This document shows positions 7,516 through 16,569 of a stretch of DNA of 36,209 bases, piece after piece. Numbering within the stretch: position 1 is the stretch's first letter; each line of letters opens with the position of its first letter. Origin of the DNA: Candidatus Sulfotelmatobacter sp. (GTDB lineage Bacteria > Acidobacteriota > Terriglobia > Terriglobales > Acidobacteriaceae); NCBI GenBank assembly GCA_017883385.1, contig JADGNQ010000046.1, positions 1 to 36,209 on the forward strand, in the 5' to 3' direction. The notes under the pieces were generated by a model, which saw only the letters and a program-made list of their open reading frames with translations, searched no databases and had not been told where the DNA came from. The position numbers and the translations under genes are program-made.

Positions 7516-9030
7516 GTGGCTGAAAACATGACTGAAACCGCACGCTTGCTGGTTGTGAGCCGGGAGCCGGCCGTTCTTCGCCCGCTGTGGTCTATCGCGG
7601 ACTCTAACTCGTGGCATGTGGAAAGTGCGGTAAGTGCGTGGGATGCCATGGAGCGCGTGCAGTCCGGCGTAACGCCGCACCTGCTCTTACTGGACTTGCC
7701 TCGCGGCGATGGCGACACTCTGCACATCCTGCGCTGGCTGCGCAGGCTTCGTCCAGATCTGCCGGTTATTGTGATCTGCTTTCCGGAAGATGCAGACCGA
7801 AAACGGGAAGCGACTCGCCTGGGAGCTCAAGAGGTTCTGATCCGCCCGTTCGATGAGGCGAAGCTGGAATCCACGATCGGCCGTTACCTCGTCTCCACGG
7901 AAAATGGACAAGCGGACCTTGACAGCCAGGATATCGAACAACTCGGCCCGGACTCGTTCTTTGTCAGCGCCGGCCCCATCACCCAGAAGCTTCGGGCACA
8001 AGCGGAACTGCTCGCTGAAGCGGACGTTCCGGTTCTCATTCTTGGAGAAGCCGGTAGCGGCAAGGACACTGTTGCCAGGCTGATTCACAAGCTCTCCGTG
8101 CGCTCCGGCTTCAAGTTCCTGAAAGTAAACTGTGCGAACATGCCGGCAGAATTGCTCGAGGCCGAACTATTCGGGAACGAGGGCGCCTCGTTTGGTACCG
8201 GACGGGCAACTCCGGGCAAGTTCGAGCGCGCCGAAAAAGGCACGATCTTTCTCGATGAAATCACTGAAATGCCTTTTGGCCTTCAGACCAAACTGATGCA
8301 GGTCCTGCAGGATAAGCTGTTATTCCGACCGGGCAGCGACAAGGCAATTTCCGCCGATGTACGCATACTCGCGGCGACCAGCGCCAACATCGAACGGGCG
8401 ATTGCCGATAGGAGACTGCGGGAGGATTTGTATTATCGTCTGAGCGCCTTTACCGTCCAGGTCCCTTCACTGCGCCAGCGCAGAAGCGAGATCGCTGTCC
8501 TGCTGCGGCACTTGATGCACAAACTGGCGAGGCACTACGGTCTCCCAACACGAGAATTCTCCTTCAATATGCTCGATGCCTGCCAGCACTATTCCTGGCC
8601 CGGGAATTTGAAAGAGCTTGAAACCTTCGTGAAGCGGTACCTGGTGGCCGGGGACGAGGAGTTGGGTTTCGGCGAACTCGAGTCGACCCTTGCCGGAAAC
8701 CCCGATACGACTCGCGTTTCAGGCGTTCACGAATCAGTGACTTCCCATCTTGGTGCGAGCGACCTCGACGAAGATTCATCCGGGCCCAAGTCGCTGAAGT
8801 CTTTAATCCAGAGCATCAAGTGGGAAGCGGAGAAGAGTGCGATCGGAACTGCGCTGCAGAAAACTGGCTGGAACCGCAAGGCGGCAGCGCGACTGCTCCA
8901 GGTCAGCTATCGAACTCTCCTGTACAAGATCGATCAATATCACATGAGTGCTTCCGAGCCTGTTCTTCCCTCGTTCCAAGGAGACAAGCTGTTCCTCCAG
9001 GGCGCCAAGGGCAATGGAAAAGCAAGTTGA
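7516..9030 (+). CDS. Sigma-54-type AAA+ response regulator with degenerate receiver and GAFTGA loop
   Basis: A 504-residue protein with NtrC architecture. The receiver-like domain (about 9-125) keeps the phospho-acceptor D60, but the acidic pocket is SRE and the conserved lysine is R110. The AAA+ domain (about 150-385) has Walker A GEAGSGKD (177-184) and Walker B IFLDEI (244-249). The sigma-54-contacting GAFTGA loop is replaced by GASFGTG at 223-229. A Fis-type helix-turn-helix fills the end (about 440-485; GWNRKAAARLLQVSYRTLLYKI). In exosortase-type EPS loci a regulator of this kind (PrsR) activates sigma-54 genes; the altered loop questions that here. The start is GTG 7516 or ATG 7528, and an AAAGAAG precedes both. 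It probably regulates the downstream EPS block or the promoter at 29624. Confidence 0.88.
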   Translation: MAENMTETARLLVVSREPAVLRPLWSIADSNSWHVESAVSAWDAMERVQSGVTPHLLLLDLPRGDGDTLHILRWLRRLRPDLPVIVICFPEDADRKREATRLGAQEVLIRPFDEAKLESTIGRYLVSTENGQADLDSQDIEQLGPDSFFVSAGPITQKLRAQAELLAEADVPVLILGEAGSGKDTVARLIHKLSVRSGFKFLKVNCANMPAELLEAELFGNEGASFGTGRATPGKFERAEKGTIFLDEITEMPFGLQTKLMQVLQDKLLFRPGSDKAISADVRILAATSANIERAIADRRLREDLYYRLSAFTVQVPSLRQRRSEIAVLLRHLMHKLARHYGLPTREFSFNMLDACQHYSWPGNLKELETFVKRYLVAGDEELGFGELESTLAGNPDTTRVSGVHESVTSHLGASDLDEDSSGPKSLKSLIQSIKWEAEKSAIGTALQKTGWNRKAAARLLQVSYRTLLYKIDQYHMSASEPVLPSFQGDKLFLQGAKGNGKAS

Positions 9031-9084
9031 ACCGGGTCTTGAGGAATATGCTCGCTAAGGAATCGCCAAGGAGTGGCTACGATC

Positions 9085-9711
9085 ATGTGGACTAGACGAC
9101 TCGCGGTACCCTGCATCTGCTTGCTTCTGTCCAGTTGGCTCTGGAGTCAAACCACCTCGGGAAACCAACCGGCGCCCGCAGCGTCCACCGTTCCCGCCGA
9201 TGCCTCCAGTGCCAAGCCGCACGATGACAGTTACGTCATCGGCAATGACGACCTTCTAGCGATCAATGTCTGGAAAGAACCGGATATCTCACGATCGATC
9301 CCAGTACGGTCGGACGGAAAGATCTCGCTGCCATTGGTCGGAGAGGTACAGGCAGCCGGGCAAACTCCGTTGAACCTGGAGCAGGCGATCGCAAACAAGC
9401 TGCAGAACTTCATTTCCCAGCCGGAAGTTACGGTGATGGTGCAGCAGAGCAACAGCCAAAAGTTCAACGTGCTTGGTCAGGTAGCGCATCCGGGGACATT
9501 TTCGATCACCAATTCCCTGACCGTACTGGATGCGATTGCCCTCGCCGGCGGCTTCCGTGATTTCGCGAAACAGAAGTCGATCTACATTCTGAGGCAGAGC
9601 GCCGACGGAAACCAGACTCGGATTCCCTTCAACTACAAAGAAGTGCTCAAGGGCACGAATCCGGCGCAAAACATAAAAATTCAGCCGCGTGACACCATCG
9701 TCGTACCGTAA
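9085..9711 (+). CDS. Polysaccharide export protein, Wza-like (Poly_export + SLBB)
   Basis: A 208-residue exported protein of the outer-membrane polysaccharide channel family. An N-terminal signal sequence (to about residue 22, ending LSSWLWSQ) precedes the Poly_export domain, recognisable by YVIGNDDLLAINVWKEPDISRSIPVRSDGKI read in sections. One SLBB domain follows (VLGQVAHPGTFSITNSLTVLDAIALAGGF). It is about half the size of E. coli Wza and has no second SLBB domain. The signal peptide has no proper lipobox cysteine. Short Wza-like proteins are usual in exosortase-type loci. AAGGAG at 9068-9073 sits well for ATG 9085; the in-frame GTG at 9073 overlaps that site and is unlikely. The stop is two bases from the next start, so translation is probably coupled. 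Confidence 0.9.
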   Translation: MWTRRLAVPCICLLLSSWLWSQTTSGNQPAPAASTVPADASSAKPHDDSYVIGNDDLLAINVWKEPDISRSIPVRSDGKISLPLVGEVQAAGQTPLNLEQAIANKLQNFISQPEVTVMVQQSNSQKFNVLGQVAHPGTFSITNSLTVLDAIALAGGFRDFAKQKSIYILRQSADGNQTRIPFNYKEVLKGTNPAQNIKIQPRDTIVVP

Positions 9712-9713
9712 AC

Positions 9714-11075
9714 ATGAAACTGTTTGAGCAAATTTGCGTGGGGTTGCTGTTGTTGCCCGCTGCGTCCCTTTGGTCGCAGGTGGACAACGCTCCGAAACAA
9801 CCCGTACCTGCGTATGGCGCGGCCGACAGTTCGGACGCCAGCGACGATCGCATGTCGGCTCCGCCTCCGGTCAGCGGACAAGCGTATCCGACCGCGCTTT
9901 CGTCGGAAGAGCGCTCGAATTACCTTCGTGGCGGAGTGGCTTTCACAGCCGCGTACCTGGATAATGCGATCGTGTCTGCCGGCGGCACGCCGCTCAGCGA
10001 CGTAAGCTATTCCATAGCGCCCAACATCGCGCTCGATGAAACTACGTCTCGGCTGCATTTTCTTGTGTCCTATGCTCCGGGCTTCACCTTTTATCGGCGC
10101 ACGACTTCCCGCGACGAAGTAGATCACAACGCGTCCATCAAGTTCGAGTATCGCTTGAGTCCGCACTTGTCTTTCTCAGCCCGGGATGACTTCCAGAAAA
10201 GCTCCAGCGCGTTCAATCAGCCGGACCTTGCGTCGGCTGGTAACGTGACGGGGGGGCCGCAGAGCGCGAATTTTTCGGTGTATGCGCCGCTGGCTGCGCG
10301 TCTCGCGAACGCCGGCAATCTTGGCCTCGCGTACCAGTTCAGTCTGAATAGCATGGTCGGAGCAGGCGGCTCGTTTTCCAATCTGCACTATCCCGACGTG
10401 AGCGTGAATGGAGGCCTCTACGATTCGAGTTCCCAGGGGGGACTGGCTTACTATTCGCACCGCGTCACGAAGACGAACTACCTTGGGGTCACCTACCAGT
10501 TCCAGAGATTGGTTGCATATCCAGGGGCAGTCATCGACGTTACCCATACCCAGGCGGTCCTGTTCTTCGACACCTTTAACGTCACGCCGAGGTTTTCGAT
10601 CTCTCTCTACGGAGGTCCGCAGTATTCGGACACAACACAGCTTGCTCCACTGCCGTCCGCGCATTCGTGGACGCCGGAAGCAGGAGCGAGTCTGGGGTGG
10701 CAGAGCCGGTTGAGCAGCTTCGCCCTGAGCTACGCGCATAGCATTTCCGGCGGCGGAGGGTTGACTGGCGCCGTTCAGATGGATGGGAGCAGCGCATCGG
10801 TCCGGCAGCGGATGACTAAGACTCTTACTGGAAACCTGTCGGGAGCGTATGTTCAGAATAAAGTCCTTGTGGCCAGTTCGCTCCCAAGCGCGATCGGCAG
10901 CGGGCACTCGATCGTGGGGAATGCATCGTTGCAGCAACAATTCGGCAAGCAGCTAAGGCTCGAACTCGGATACTCGCGAATCCACCAGAACTACGCCGAT
11001 GCGGCTCTTCTGCCCAATACGAATCGGGAATATGTTTCAGTTTCCTATCAATTTTCAAGACCGCTGGGAAGATAA
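9714..11075 (+). CDS. Outer-membrane beta-barrel protein of the EPS locus
   Basis: A 453-residue protein with a clear signal peptide (MKLFEQICVGLLLLPAASLWSQ read in parts) and a mature region of alternating hydrophobic and polar residues rich in Ser, Gly, Tyr and Ala. The end, YVSVSYQFSRPLGR, resembles a final beta strand with a near-terminal aromatic residue. Uncharacterised barrels occur at this position, between the exporter and the chain-length gene, in exosortase-associated EPS loci. It may help the short Wza-like protein cross the outer membrane. No enzyme motif is visible. It starts two bases after the previous stop and ends two bases before the next start. Confidence 0.75.
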   Translation: MKLFEQICVGLLLLPAASLWSQVDNAPKQPVPAYGAADSSDASDDRMSAPPPVSGQAYPTALSSEERSNYLRGGVAFTAAYLDNAIVSAGGTPLSDVSYSIAPNIALDETTSRLHFLVSYAPGFTFYRRTTSRDEVDHNASIKFEYRLSPHLSFSARDDFQKSSSAFNQPDLASAGNVTGGPQSANFSVYAPLAARLANAGNLGLAYQFSLNSMVGAGGSFSNLHYPDVSVNGGLYDSSSQGGLAYYSHRVTKTNYLGVTYQFQRLVAYPGAVIDVTHTQAVLFFDTFNVTPRFSISLYGGPQYSDTTQLAPLPSAHSWTPEAGASLGWQSRLSSFALSYAHSISGGGGLTGAVQMDGSSASVRQRMTKTLTGNLSGAYVQNKVLVASSLPSAIGSGHSIVGNASLQQQFGKQLRLELGYSRIHQNYADAALLPNTNREYVSVSYQFSRPLGR

Positions 11076-11077
11076 TC

Positions 11078-12670
11078 ATGGTTGATGAATTAGAAGAGAA
11101 AAGTCCGGAAGGCCTTGACCTTAAGCATTACCTGGGAGTGATCCGCCGCCGGCATCTTCATTTCCTGATCCCAATGTTCTTGGGATGGGCGTTAGTGTGG
11201 AGTGCCAGTTGGGTGCTGTCACCTCGTTACCAGTCGAGCACACTGATTCTGGTAGAGCAGCCCACCATGCCTAAGGATTACGTCACACCCAACGTTAACG
11301 ACGACCTGCAGGACCGGTTACAGAGCATTACCCAGCAGATTCTCAGCCGAACCCGTCTGGTGCACATCATCGAGCAACTCGATCCCTACGGAAACGAGCG
11401 CAAAAAGCGATCTCCCGACGAGCAGGTCGAGCGCATGCGCAAGGACATCAACATCGAACTGGTGCGTGACGTCCACAACCAGATCACTGCATTCAATGTT
11501 TATTACACGTCGGGAAACCCACACACCGCCCAGAGGGTTACGAGCGAACTGACCAACCTGTTCATCAACGAAAACCTCGAAGTGCGGCAGCAGCAGTCCG
11601 AAGACACCACCAAATTTCTCGAAAACCAGCTGGAAGCCGCACGCAAGACTCTGGCCGACCAAGAGGACAAGATTCGCCAGTTCAAAGCCCAGCACGTCGG
11701 GGAAATGCCCGGGCAATTGGCGAGTAACCTGCAGATTCTGGGTAGCCTGCAATCCCAGCTGCAGAGTCAGGAAGATGCGCTCAACGGCGCCAAGCAGCAG
11801 CGCGTTTACCTGCAGACATTGGCGGACCAGTACCGGAACCTGCAATCGTCAATCAAAACATCGGACGGAGCGCCCGTCGGGCTGCCCGCTCTTGACCAGG
11901 AACTGGATAAGCTCAAAGCGCAGCTCGCCGACCTCAGTTCGCACTACACGGACCGCCATCCGGATGTACGGAAGCTCAAGGAGCAGATCGCAAAGACCGA
12001 GAAAATGCGTGACCAGCTTCTGGCTAACCTGAAGAATAAGGGAGCGGACAGCCCGGCTCCTGGCGCCGAGACCGCGAACGCCGCAAGCCAGACCACCGAT
12101 CCCCAGCTACAGAGTCAGATTCGCGCCAACCAGGTTGAAATCTCGAACCACGAACGCGCCATCGTCACTCTGAACACACAAATCCAAGGTTATCAGGCGC
12201 GCTTGAGTCAGGAACCGATCCGCGAGGAACAGTTAGCCGATCTCACCCGCGGATATGAGCAATCCAAGGCGAATTATGACGACCTGCTGAAAAAGAAGAA
12301 CGAATCGAAGATGGCCACCAGCATGGAACTGTTGCAACAGGGTGAGCGGTTCCGCATCGTGGATCCGCCGAGTTTTCCGGAGAAGCCCGAATTCCCGAAT
12401 CGGCTGAAGTTCTGTGGTATCGGACTCGGCATCGGTCTGGCGCTGGGCCTGATTGTGGCGGGGGCATTTGAGATGATGGATGACCGCCTGTACGACGCGG
12501 CGGAAATCAAGAAGTTGTTGCCAGCAGAAATAATCGGCGAAATCCCGGCGATTGCGAACCTATCGGACGCGCAGAACGCCAGCCGGAAAGTTTGGCTCGG
12601 ATGGGCCACGGCTGCCTTCGTGTTTGCTACCATATTGGCAGGATCGGCTTTCAGTTATCTTCGCGGCTAA
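11078..12670 (+). CDS. Polysaccharide chain-length determinant / Wzz-like co-polymerase (split Wzc)
   Basis: A 530-residue inner-membrane protein. A cytoplasmic start (LDLKHYLGVIRRRHLHF) and first membrane helix (about 28-50) are followed by the Wzz domain (RYQSSTLILVEQPTMPKDYV). A long periplasmic coiled coil follows, with abundant Gln, Lys and Glu heptads over about 165-420. The family's proline-rich exit (IVDPPSFPEKPEFPNR) precedes a second membrane helix (about 447-465), and an extra hydrophobic segment closes the protein. No kinase domain is attached; that function is encoded separately two genes on. This split layout (chain-length protein, AAA ATPase, tyrosine kinase) matches exosortase-type loci. 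Such proteins set polymer length by oligomerising around the Wzy polymerase. Confidence 0.92.
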   Translation: MVDELEEKSPEGLDLKHYLGVIRRRHLHFLIPMFLGWALVWSASWVLSPRYQSSTLILVEQPTMPKDYVTPNVNDDLQDRLQSITQQILSRTRLVHIIEQLDPYGNERKKRSPDEQVERMRKDINIELVRDVHNQITAFNVYYTSGNPHTAQRVTSELTNLFINENLEVRQQQSEDTTKFLENQLEAARKTLADQEDKIRQFKAQHVGEMPGQLASNLQILGSLQSQLQSQEDALNGAKQQRVYLQTLADQYRNLQSSIKTSDGAPVGLPALDQELDKLKAQLADLSSHYTDRHPDVRKLKEQIAKTEKMRDQLLANLKNKGADSPAPGAETANAASQTTDPQLQSQIRANQVEISNHERAIVTLNTQIQGYQARLSQEPIREEQLADLTRGYEQSKANYDDLLKKKNESKMATSMELLQQGERFRIVDPPSFPEKPEFPNRLKFCGIGLGIGLALGLIVAGAFEMMDDRLYDAAEIKKLLPAEIIGEIPAIANLSDAQNASRKVWLGWATAAFVFATILAGSAFSYLRG

Positions 12671-12678
12671 CTCCTTCA

Positions 12679-13665
12679 ATGTATAAGCGCTTCTACAACC
12701 TGCAACGGAACCCTTTCGAGATCACGCCTGATCCGTCGTTTCTGTTCGCCACGAAGAAGCACAATGAGGCGTTGGCGGCACTCTACTACGGCGTGCGCCG
12801 GCGCAAAGGTTTCGTGGTAATGACTGGAGAAGTTGGCACGGGCAAGACGCTGCTCGTGCGCTGCCTTCTTCAGGTCTTGAACCGTGCCAACGTCGCTTAT
12901 GCCTACGTGTTTAACCCGCGCTTGAGTCCCATGGAGTTCCTGCAGTACATCGCAGGAGACTTCCGGATACCGACTGCGGGCAAGTCCAAGAGCGATCTTC
13001 TGCTGGATCTGAGCAGCTTTGTAATTGGACGTCACCAGAAGAATCTCACGACCGTCCTGGTGATCGATGAGGCCCACCATCTTTCGGCGGATGTGCTGGA
13101 GGAAGTCCGGCTCCTGACCAACCTTGAGACGCCACAGGAGAAGTTGCTGCAGATCCTGCTGGTGGGTCAGCCGGAACTGGACGAAAAGCTCGATTCCAAC
13201 GATCTAAGGCAGCTTAAACAGCGAATTGCGTTGCGCTCGCATCTTGGCGCCCTGGACCTGGACGAAACCCGCGGCTATGTCTATTGCCGCCTGCAACTGG
13301 CGGGACAAACGAATCCCTCTCAAATGTTTCCGATGGATACAATTCTCGAACTGCACCGGCAGTCGCGGGGATTTCCCCGGTTGGTCAACACACTGTGCGA
13401 GAACGCCCTGATCAACGGATACGCAAAGCAATCGCGAAGCATTACTCCTGAGATTATCGAGGAAATTGCCGCGGACTTTCGCCTCAACGTAATACACGGT
13501 ACGACGGTCGGGCAGGCAATGCAGGGCGAGAGTTCGGGAGAAATCGAGCGGGCCGCAAGAACTCTTCTGGATCTGTACGCGTACTTGCGGAATGCGCAGG
13601 AGAGTGGAGCGGATTTGAGAATGGCAGTTGGCGCGGGAGCGCGTAAAAATGAGCCGTATATTTGA
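12679..13665 (+). CDS. AAA ATPase of the ExeA/XrtA-associated type
   Basis: A 328-residue ATPase starting MYKRFYNLQRNPFEITPDP, the typical opening of the family that includes GspA/ExeA and the ATPase of exosortase-linked EPS loci. Walker A is GEVGTGKT (50-57) and Walker B is VLVIDEAHH (about 126-134). A sensor region (QILLVGQPELDEKLDS) and the RGFPRLVNTLCENAL segment follow, both characteristic of this family. It lacks the peptidoglycan-binding tail of ExeA. The frame is open from 12592, but that start would overlap the preceding gene by 79 bases; ATG 12679 matches homologue starts, though its ribosome binding site is weak. It lies between the chain-length protein and the tyrosine kinase and overlaps the latter by 17 bases. 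Its exact role in EPS assembly is not established. Confidence 0.9.
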   Translation: MYKRFYNLQRNPFEITPDPSFLFATKKHNEALAALYYGVRRRKGFVVMTGEVGTGKTLLVRCLLQVLNRANVAYAYVFNPRLSPMEFLQYIAGDFRIPTAGKSKSDLLLDLSSFVIGRHQKNLTTVLVIDEAHHLSADVLEEVRLLTNLETPQEKLLQILLVGQPELDEKLDSNDLRQLKQRIALRSHLGALDLDETRGYVYCRLQLAGQTNPSQMFPMDTILELHRQSRGFPRLVNTLCENALINGYAKQSRSITPEIIEEIAADFRLNVIHGTTVGQAMQGESSGEIERAARTLLDLYAYLRNAQESGADLRMAVGAGARKNEPYI

Positions 13666-14569
13666 CGCACTGCAAAGATCGGGGACCGAGCAGTCGGGGA
13701 TTGAATACCCTGACATGGTGTCCGTGGCCACGGAAGTTTTCGAAGCCCCCCGCCGTCAGCCATCCCCAGACCGAGCAGTAGCCGAACCGCTGCCGACATT
13801 CCATGAGTCGGTGGAACAGGTTCTGGTGACCGAAGTCCCGGCGCCGGAGACGGCAACTGGTGTTCCCGAGTTTCCTTCACTCGAAGTATGCGTCACGCCA
13901 TTGAGCCGGCTCGTGTATTTCACCGAGCCTGACAGTCTGGCAGCCGAGAAATTTCGATTTCTGGGTGTTCGCCTGCGGCAGCTTCAGCAAAGCCGCACCT
14001 TGAAGAAGGTCCTGGTTACCAGCACGATTCCGGAAGAAGGGAAAAGCCTGGTGTCAGCCAATTTGGCAGGAGTGCTGGCCCAGAGGAAACAGAGAGTCCT
14101 TCTGATCGAAGGTGATCTGCGGCGACCGGTTCTGGCACAGCAATTCGGTTTGGGAAGACTAGCTGGCCTCTGCGAGTGGCTGCAGAGCGGCCTGCCCACG
14201 GCCTCGAACATTTACCATCTCGGTGGCCCAGGCTTTTGGCTCATGCCTGCCGGCCATCCGCCGGGGAATCCTCTCGAACTGATGCAGTCAGGGAGGCTCT
14301 CTCTTCTGATGGGGCAGCTTTCTACCATGTTTGATTGGATCGTCGTGGATTCCCCTCCGTTGCTTCCTTTGGCCGACACCACGGTCTGGGCTCGGGTGAC
14401 GGACGGAACCCTGCTCGTGGCGCGCGAAGGAAAGACGGAAAAAGCCGCGCTGCAGCGTGGCCTGGAAATTCTGAAAACATCTGATCTGCTGGGAGTCGTG
14501 CTGAACGGCTGCTCCCATTCAGATCATAAGAACTACTACCAACGTTATTCACCATCAGGGACGAAGTGA
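13649..14569 (+). CDS. Bacterial tyrosine kinase, CpsD/CapB-like
   Basis: A 306-residue cytoplasmic BY-kinase, the catalytic half of a split Wzc. About 85 low-complexity residues precede the kinase domain. The P-loop is TSTIPEEGKS (124-133), the Walker A' region is VLLIEGDLRRP, and the Walker B region is FDWIVVDSPPLLPLAD. The C-terminus carries a small tyrosine cluster (NYYQRY), the expected autophosphorylation target. Cycles of phosphorylation and dephosphorylation would control the chain-length protein encoded two genes upstream. A TTG at 13628 could add seven residues; ATG 13649 gives the usual family start MSRIFDAL and has a GGAG-type site upstream. It overlaps the ATPase gene by 17 bases, which points to translational coupling. 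Confidence 0.92.
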   Translation: MSRIFDALQRSGTEQSGIEYPDMVSVATEVFEAPRRQPSPDRAVAEPLPTFHESVEQVLVTEVPAPETATGVPEFPSLEVCVTPLSRLVYFTEPDSLAAEKFRFLGVRLRQLQQSRTLKKVLVTSTIPEEGKSLVSANLAGVLAQRKQRVLLIEGDLRRPVLAQQFGLGRLAGLCEWLQSGLPTASNIYHLGGPGFWLMPAGHPPGNPLELMQSGRLSLLMGQLSTMFDWIVVDSPPLLPLADTTVWARVTDGTLLVAREGKTEKAALQRGLEILKTSDLLGVVLNGCSHSDHKNYYQRYSPSGTK

Positions 14570-14728
14570 AGCACTCTCTAATGCGACCGACGAACCTTTA
14601 CCTCTACTGAAGACGTTCGCTGATCTAAGCGAATCTAGCCAAACCGCCCTCCCCCGGGTTGTTCACAGCGCAAGCCCAGTATTCGGTTACTCATTCAACC
14701 TCCCCTAATCAAAATCAGGAGAACTACT
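14570..14728. other. Intergenic break between export and synthesis blocks
   Basis: This 159-base gap is the first sizeable gap in the EPS block after the NusG-like gene. I see no terminator or convincing promoter. It ends with AGGAG at 14717-14721, seven bases before the GTG start at 14729, which decides that start. Confidence 0.5.
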
Positions 14729-15247
14729 GTGAATTCCCGAACCGAATTTGATAACGCAAGCAGTGGCCTTTTTTCAGCGAGAACTACGAATCGCAATACC
14801 CTCGGGGAAGAGGCGTTTCATCGGATGATCTCGATCGAGCGGCGTAGAACCAGTCGATCGCGCAAGTCGTTCTTGCTCATGTTGCTGGACATGGGGGACC
14901 ACACAACATCAAGAAACAACAAGGTCAGCCTCCGGAAGATTCTATCCGCGTTGTCGCTGATGCTCAGGGAAACGGATGTCACCGGTTGGTACAAGGAGGA
15001 CTCCGTGGTCGGAGTGATGTTTACGGAGATCGCGCTGGACGACCAGAGTTCCATTCCCGCCACGATGATGACTCGCGTGACCCAAACGCTGAAGGGGCAC
15101 CTGAACCCGCAGCAATTTCACCAGATTGGTATCTCATTCCATCTCCTCCCCGAACCGCTGGACCACGATCTCTCTTCGCGAGACTCCTATCCGGCGGTGT
15201 ACCCCGGCGTTGCCACTCCCAACGGCGCCACCGAATCGTCACTGTAG
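14729..15247 (+). CDS. Stand-alone degenerate GGDEF-like domain protein, paralogue of the next gene's N-terminus
   Basis: A 172-residue protein with a GTG start supported by AGGAG seven bases upstream. Residues about 27-150 align along their whole length with residues about 70-195 of the next gene's product. They share the block [22 protein letters not shown], and roughly half or more of the aligned positions look identical by eye. The pattern (Arg-rich helix, LLMLLD strand, R-x-T-D, W-Y turn, strand) resembles a GGDEF fold, but the GGDEF loop and catalytic residues are absent, so no cyclase activity is expected. There is no membrane segment or transferase domain. A regulatory or dimerising role towards the neighbouring phosphoglycosyltransferase is my inference. 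The gap to the next gene is only nine bases. Confidence 0.75.
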   Translation: MNSRTEFDNASSGLFSARTTNRNTLGEEAFHRMISIERRRTSRSRKSFLLMLLDMGDHTTSRNNKVSLRKILSALSLMLRETDVTGWYKEDSVVGVMFTEIALDDQSSIPATMMTRVTQTLKGHLNPQQFHQIGISFHLLPEPLDHDLSSRDSYPAVYPGVATPNGATESSL

Positions 15248-15256
15248 CCTGCGGCA

Positions 15257-16513
15257 ATGAAAACCGAAAGCGAAGCGTTAACGACCCAGAATCACCCCCC
15301 CAAGAATCCAACGCCCGGATTTAACAGCAAGATGATTCCGACTCAGGACAAGAGTGGAGCGGAAGCAGGAGAGGGAGTAGTGAATCTACGTCGTTCAAAT
15401 CGCACCCTGGCGCCGGCGGGGCCGGCGAAGAATCGGGAGTGCATGATCCTGGACGAAGCGTCATTTCGTTCCATGATTGCACTTGAGAGGAAGCGCACCG
15501 AGCGCTCCCGAAAGCCTGTGTTGCTCATGCTGTTGGATGCGGGAAATTTTCTGCCCTTCGATAGGAGCGGAAGAGTACTCAGCACTCTTCTGTCTGCCCT
15601 TTCGTTATCTACCCGCGATACCGACGTGACCGGTTGGTACAAGAACAACTCGGTGGTGGGGGTGATGTTCACGGAGATCACGATGGACGATCATGGAGCC
15701 ATTCTCGGCACCATGATGGATCGCGTGAGCCAGACTCTGCGGAACAACCTGAGCATGAACAAATTCAGTCAAATCAGTATTTCGTTGCACGTTTTTCCGG
15801 AAGACTGGGACCACGAAACTTCCCCTGGAAACCCGGCTCTCTATCCCGACCTCGTACATCGTGATCAGAAACAGAAGAGCGCGCTCGCCATCAAGAGATT
15901 GATGGACATCGTGGGCAGTCTGGCTGCGGTCGTACTGTTCGCTCCGTTGTTTCTTCTGGTTGCGGTTCTGGTCAAGCTGGGGTCCAAGGGGCCGGTTCTC
16001 TACAAGCAAGAACGCCTTGGACAGTTTGGGAATCCTTTCTCCTTCCTGAAGTTTCGATCGATGTATGCGAACAACGATCCCAAGATCCATCGAGAATTCA
16101 TGAAGCGCGTAATCAGCGGAGACCATGACGGGGAAACGGAGGGCGAGAAAAAGAAAGTCTACAAAATGACCAACGACCCCCGCATCACTCGCGTCGGCCG
16201 CTTTCTGCGCAGGACAAGCCTGGACGAACTTCCACAACTTTTCAACGTCCTGACCGGTGAAATGTCGCTTGTGGGGCCGAGGCCCCCTCTGGCGTATGAA
16301 TGCCAGGAGTACGAAATTTGGCATCGGCGTCGCGTTCTTGAGGTCAAGCCTGGAATGACTGGGCTGTGGCAAGTGAAAGGACGCAGCCGCGTTCGCTTCG
16401 ACGATATGGTGCGTCTGGATCTGCAGTATGTGCGCACGTGGTCTCTATGGCTTGACATCCAAATCCTGTTGAAGACTCCCCTCGCAGTCCTTTTGGGTGG
16501 TGATGCGTTTTAG
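15257..16513 (+). CDS. Undecaprenyl-phosphate sugar phosphotransferase with N-terminal degenerate GGDEF-like domain
   Basis: A 418-residue initiating enzyme that would transfer a sugar-1-phosphate to undecaprenyl phosphate. The N-terminal part (about 65-195) is the degenerate GGDEF-like domain shared with the previous gene. From about residue 212 the bacterial sugar transferase domain begins. It has [16 protein letters not shown] and the membrane re-entrant segment, [31 protein letters not shown] with the catalytic Asp-Glu pair, SLVGPRPP, and [14 protein letters not shown]. It lacks the four-helix bundle of WbaP, the cytosolic domain taking that place. ATG 15257 is weakly supported; ATG 15331 is an alternative. 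Which sugar is used cannot be read from sequence. Confidence 0.92.
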   Translation: MKTESEALTTQNHPPKNPTPGFNSKMIPTQDKSGAEAGEGVVNLRRSNRTLAPAGPAKNRECMILDEASFRSMIALERKRTERSRKPVLLMLLDAGNFLPFDRSGRVLSTLLSALSLSTRDTDVTGWYKNNSVVGVMFTEITMDDHGAILGTMMDRVSQTLRNNLSMNKFSQISISLHVFPEDWDHETSPGNPALYPDLVHRDQKQKSALAIKRLMDIVGSLAAVVLFAPLFLLVAVLVKLGSKGPVLYKQERLGQFGNPFSFLKFRSMYANNDPKIHREFMKRVISGDHDGETEGEKKKVYKMTNDPRITRVGRFLRRTSLDELPQLFNVLTGEMSLVGPRPPLAYECQEYEIWHRRRVLEVKPGMTGLWQVKGRSRVRFDDMVRLDLQYVRTWSLWLDIQILLKTPLAVLLGGDAF

Positions 16514-16569
16514 CTCTGCAACCTGATTCTTAATTCCTATATTTAGCAAATCCCCCGGGGAGTATTGAA

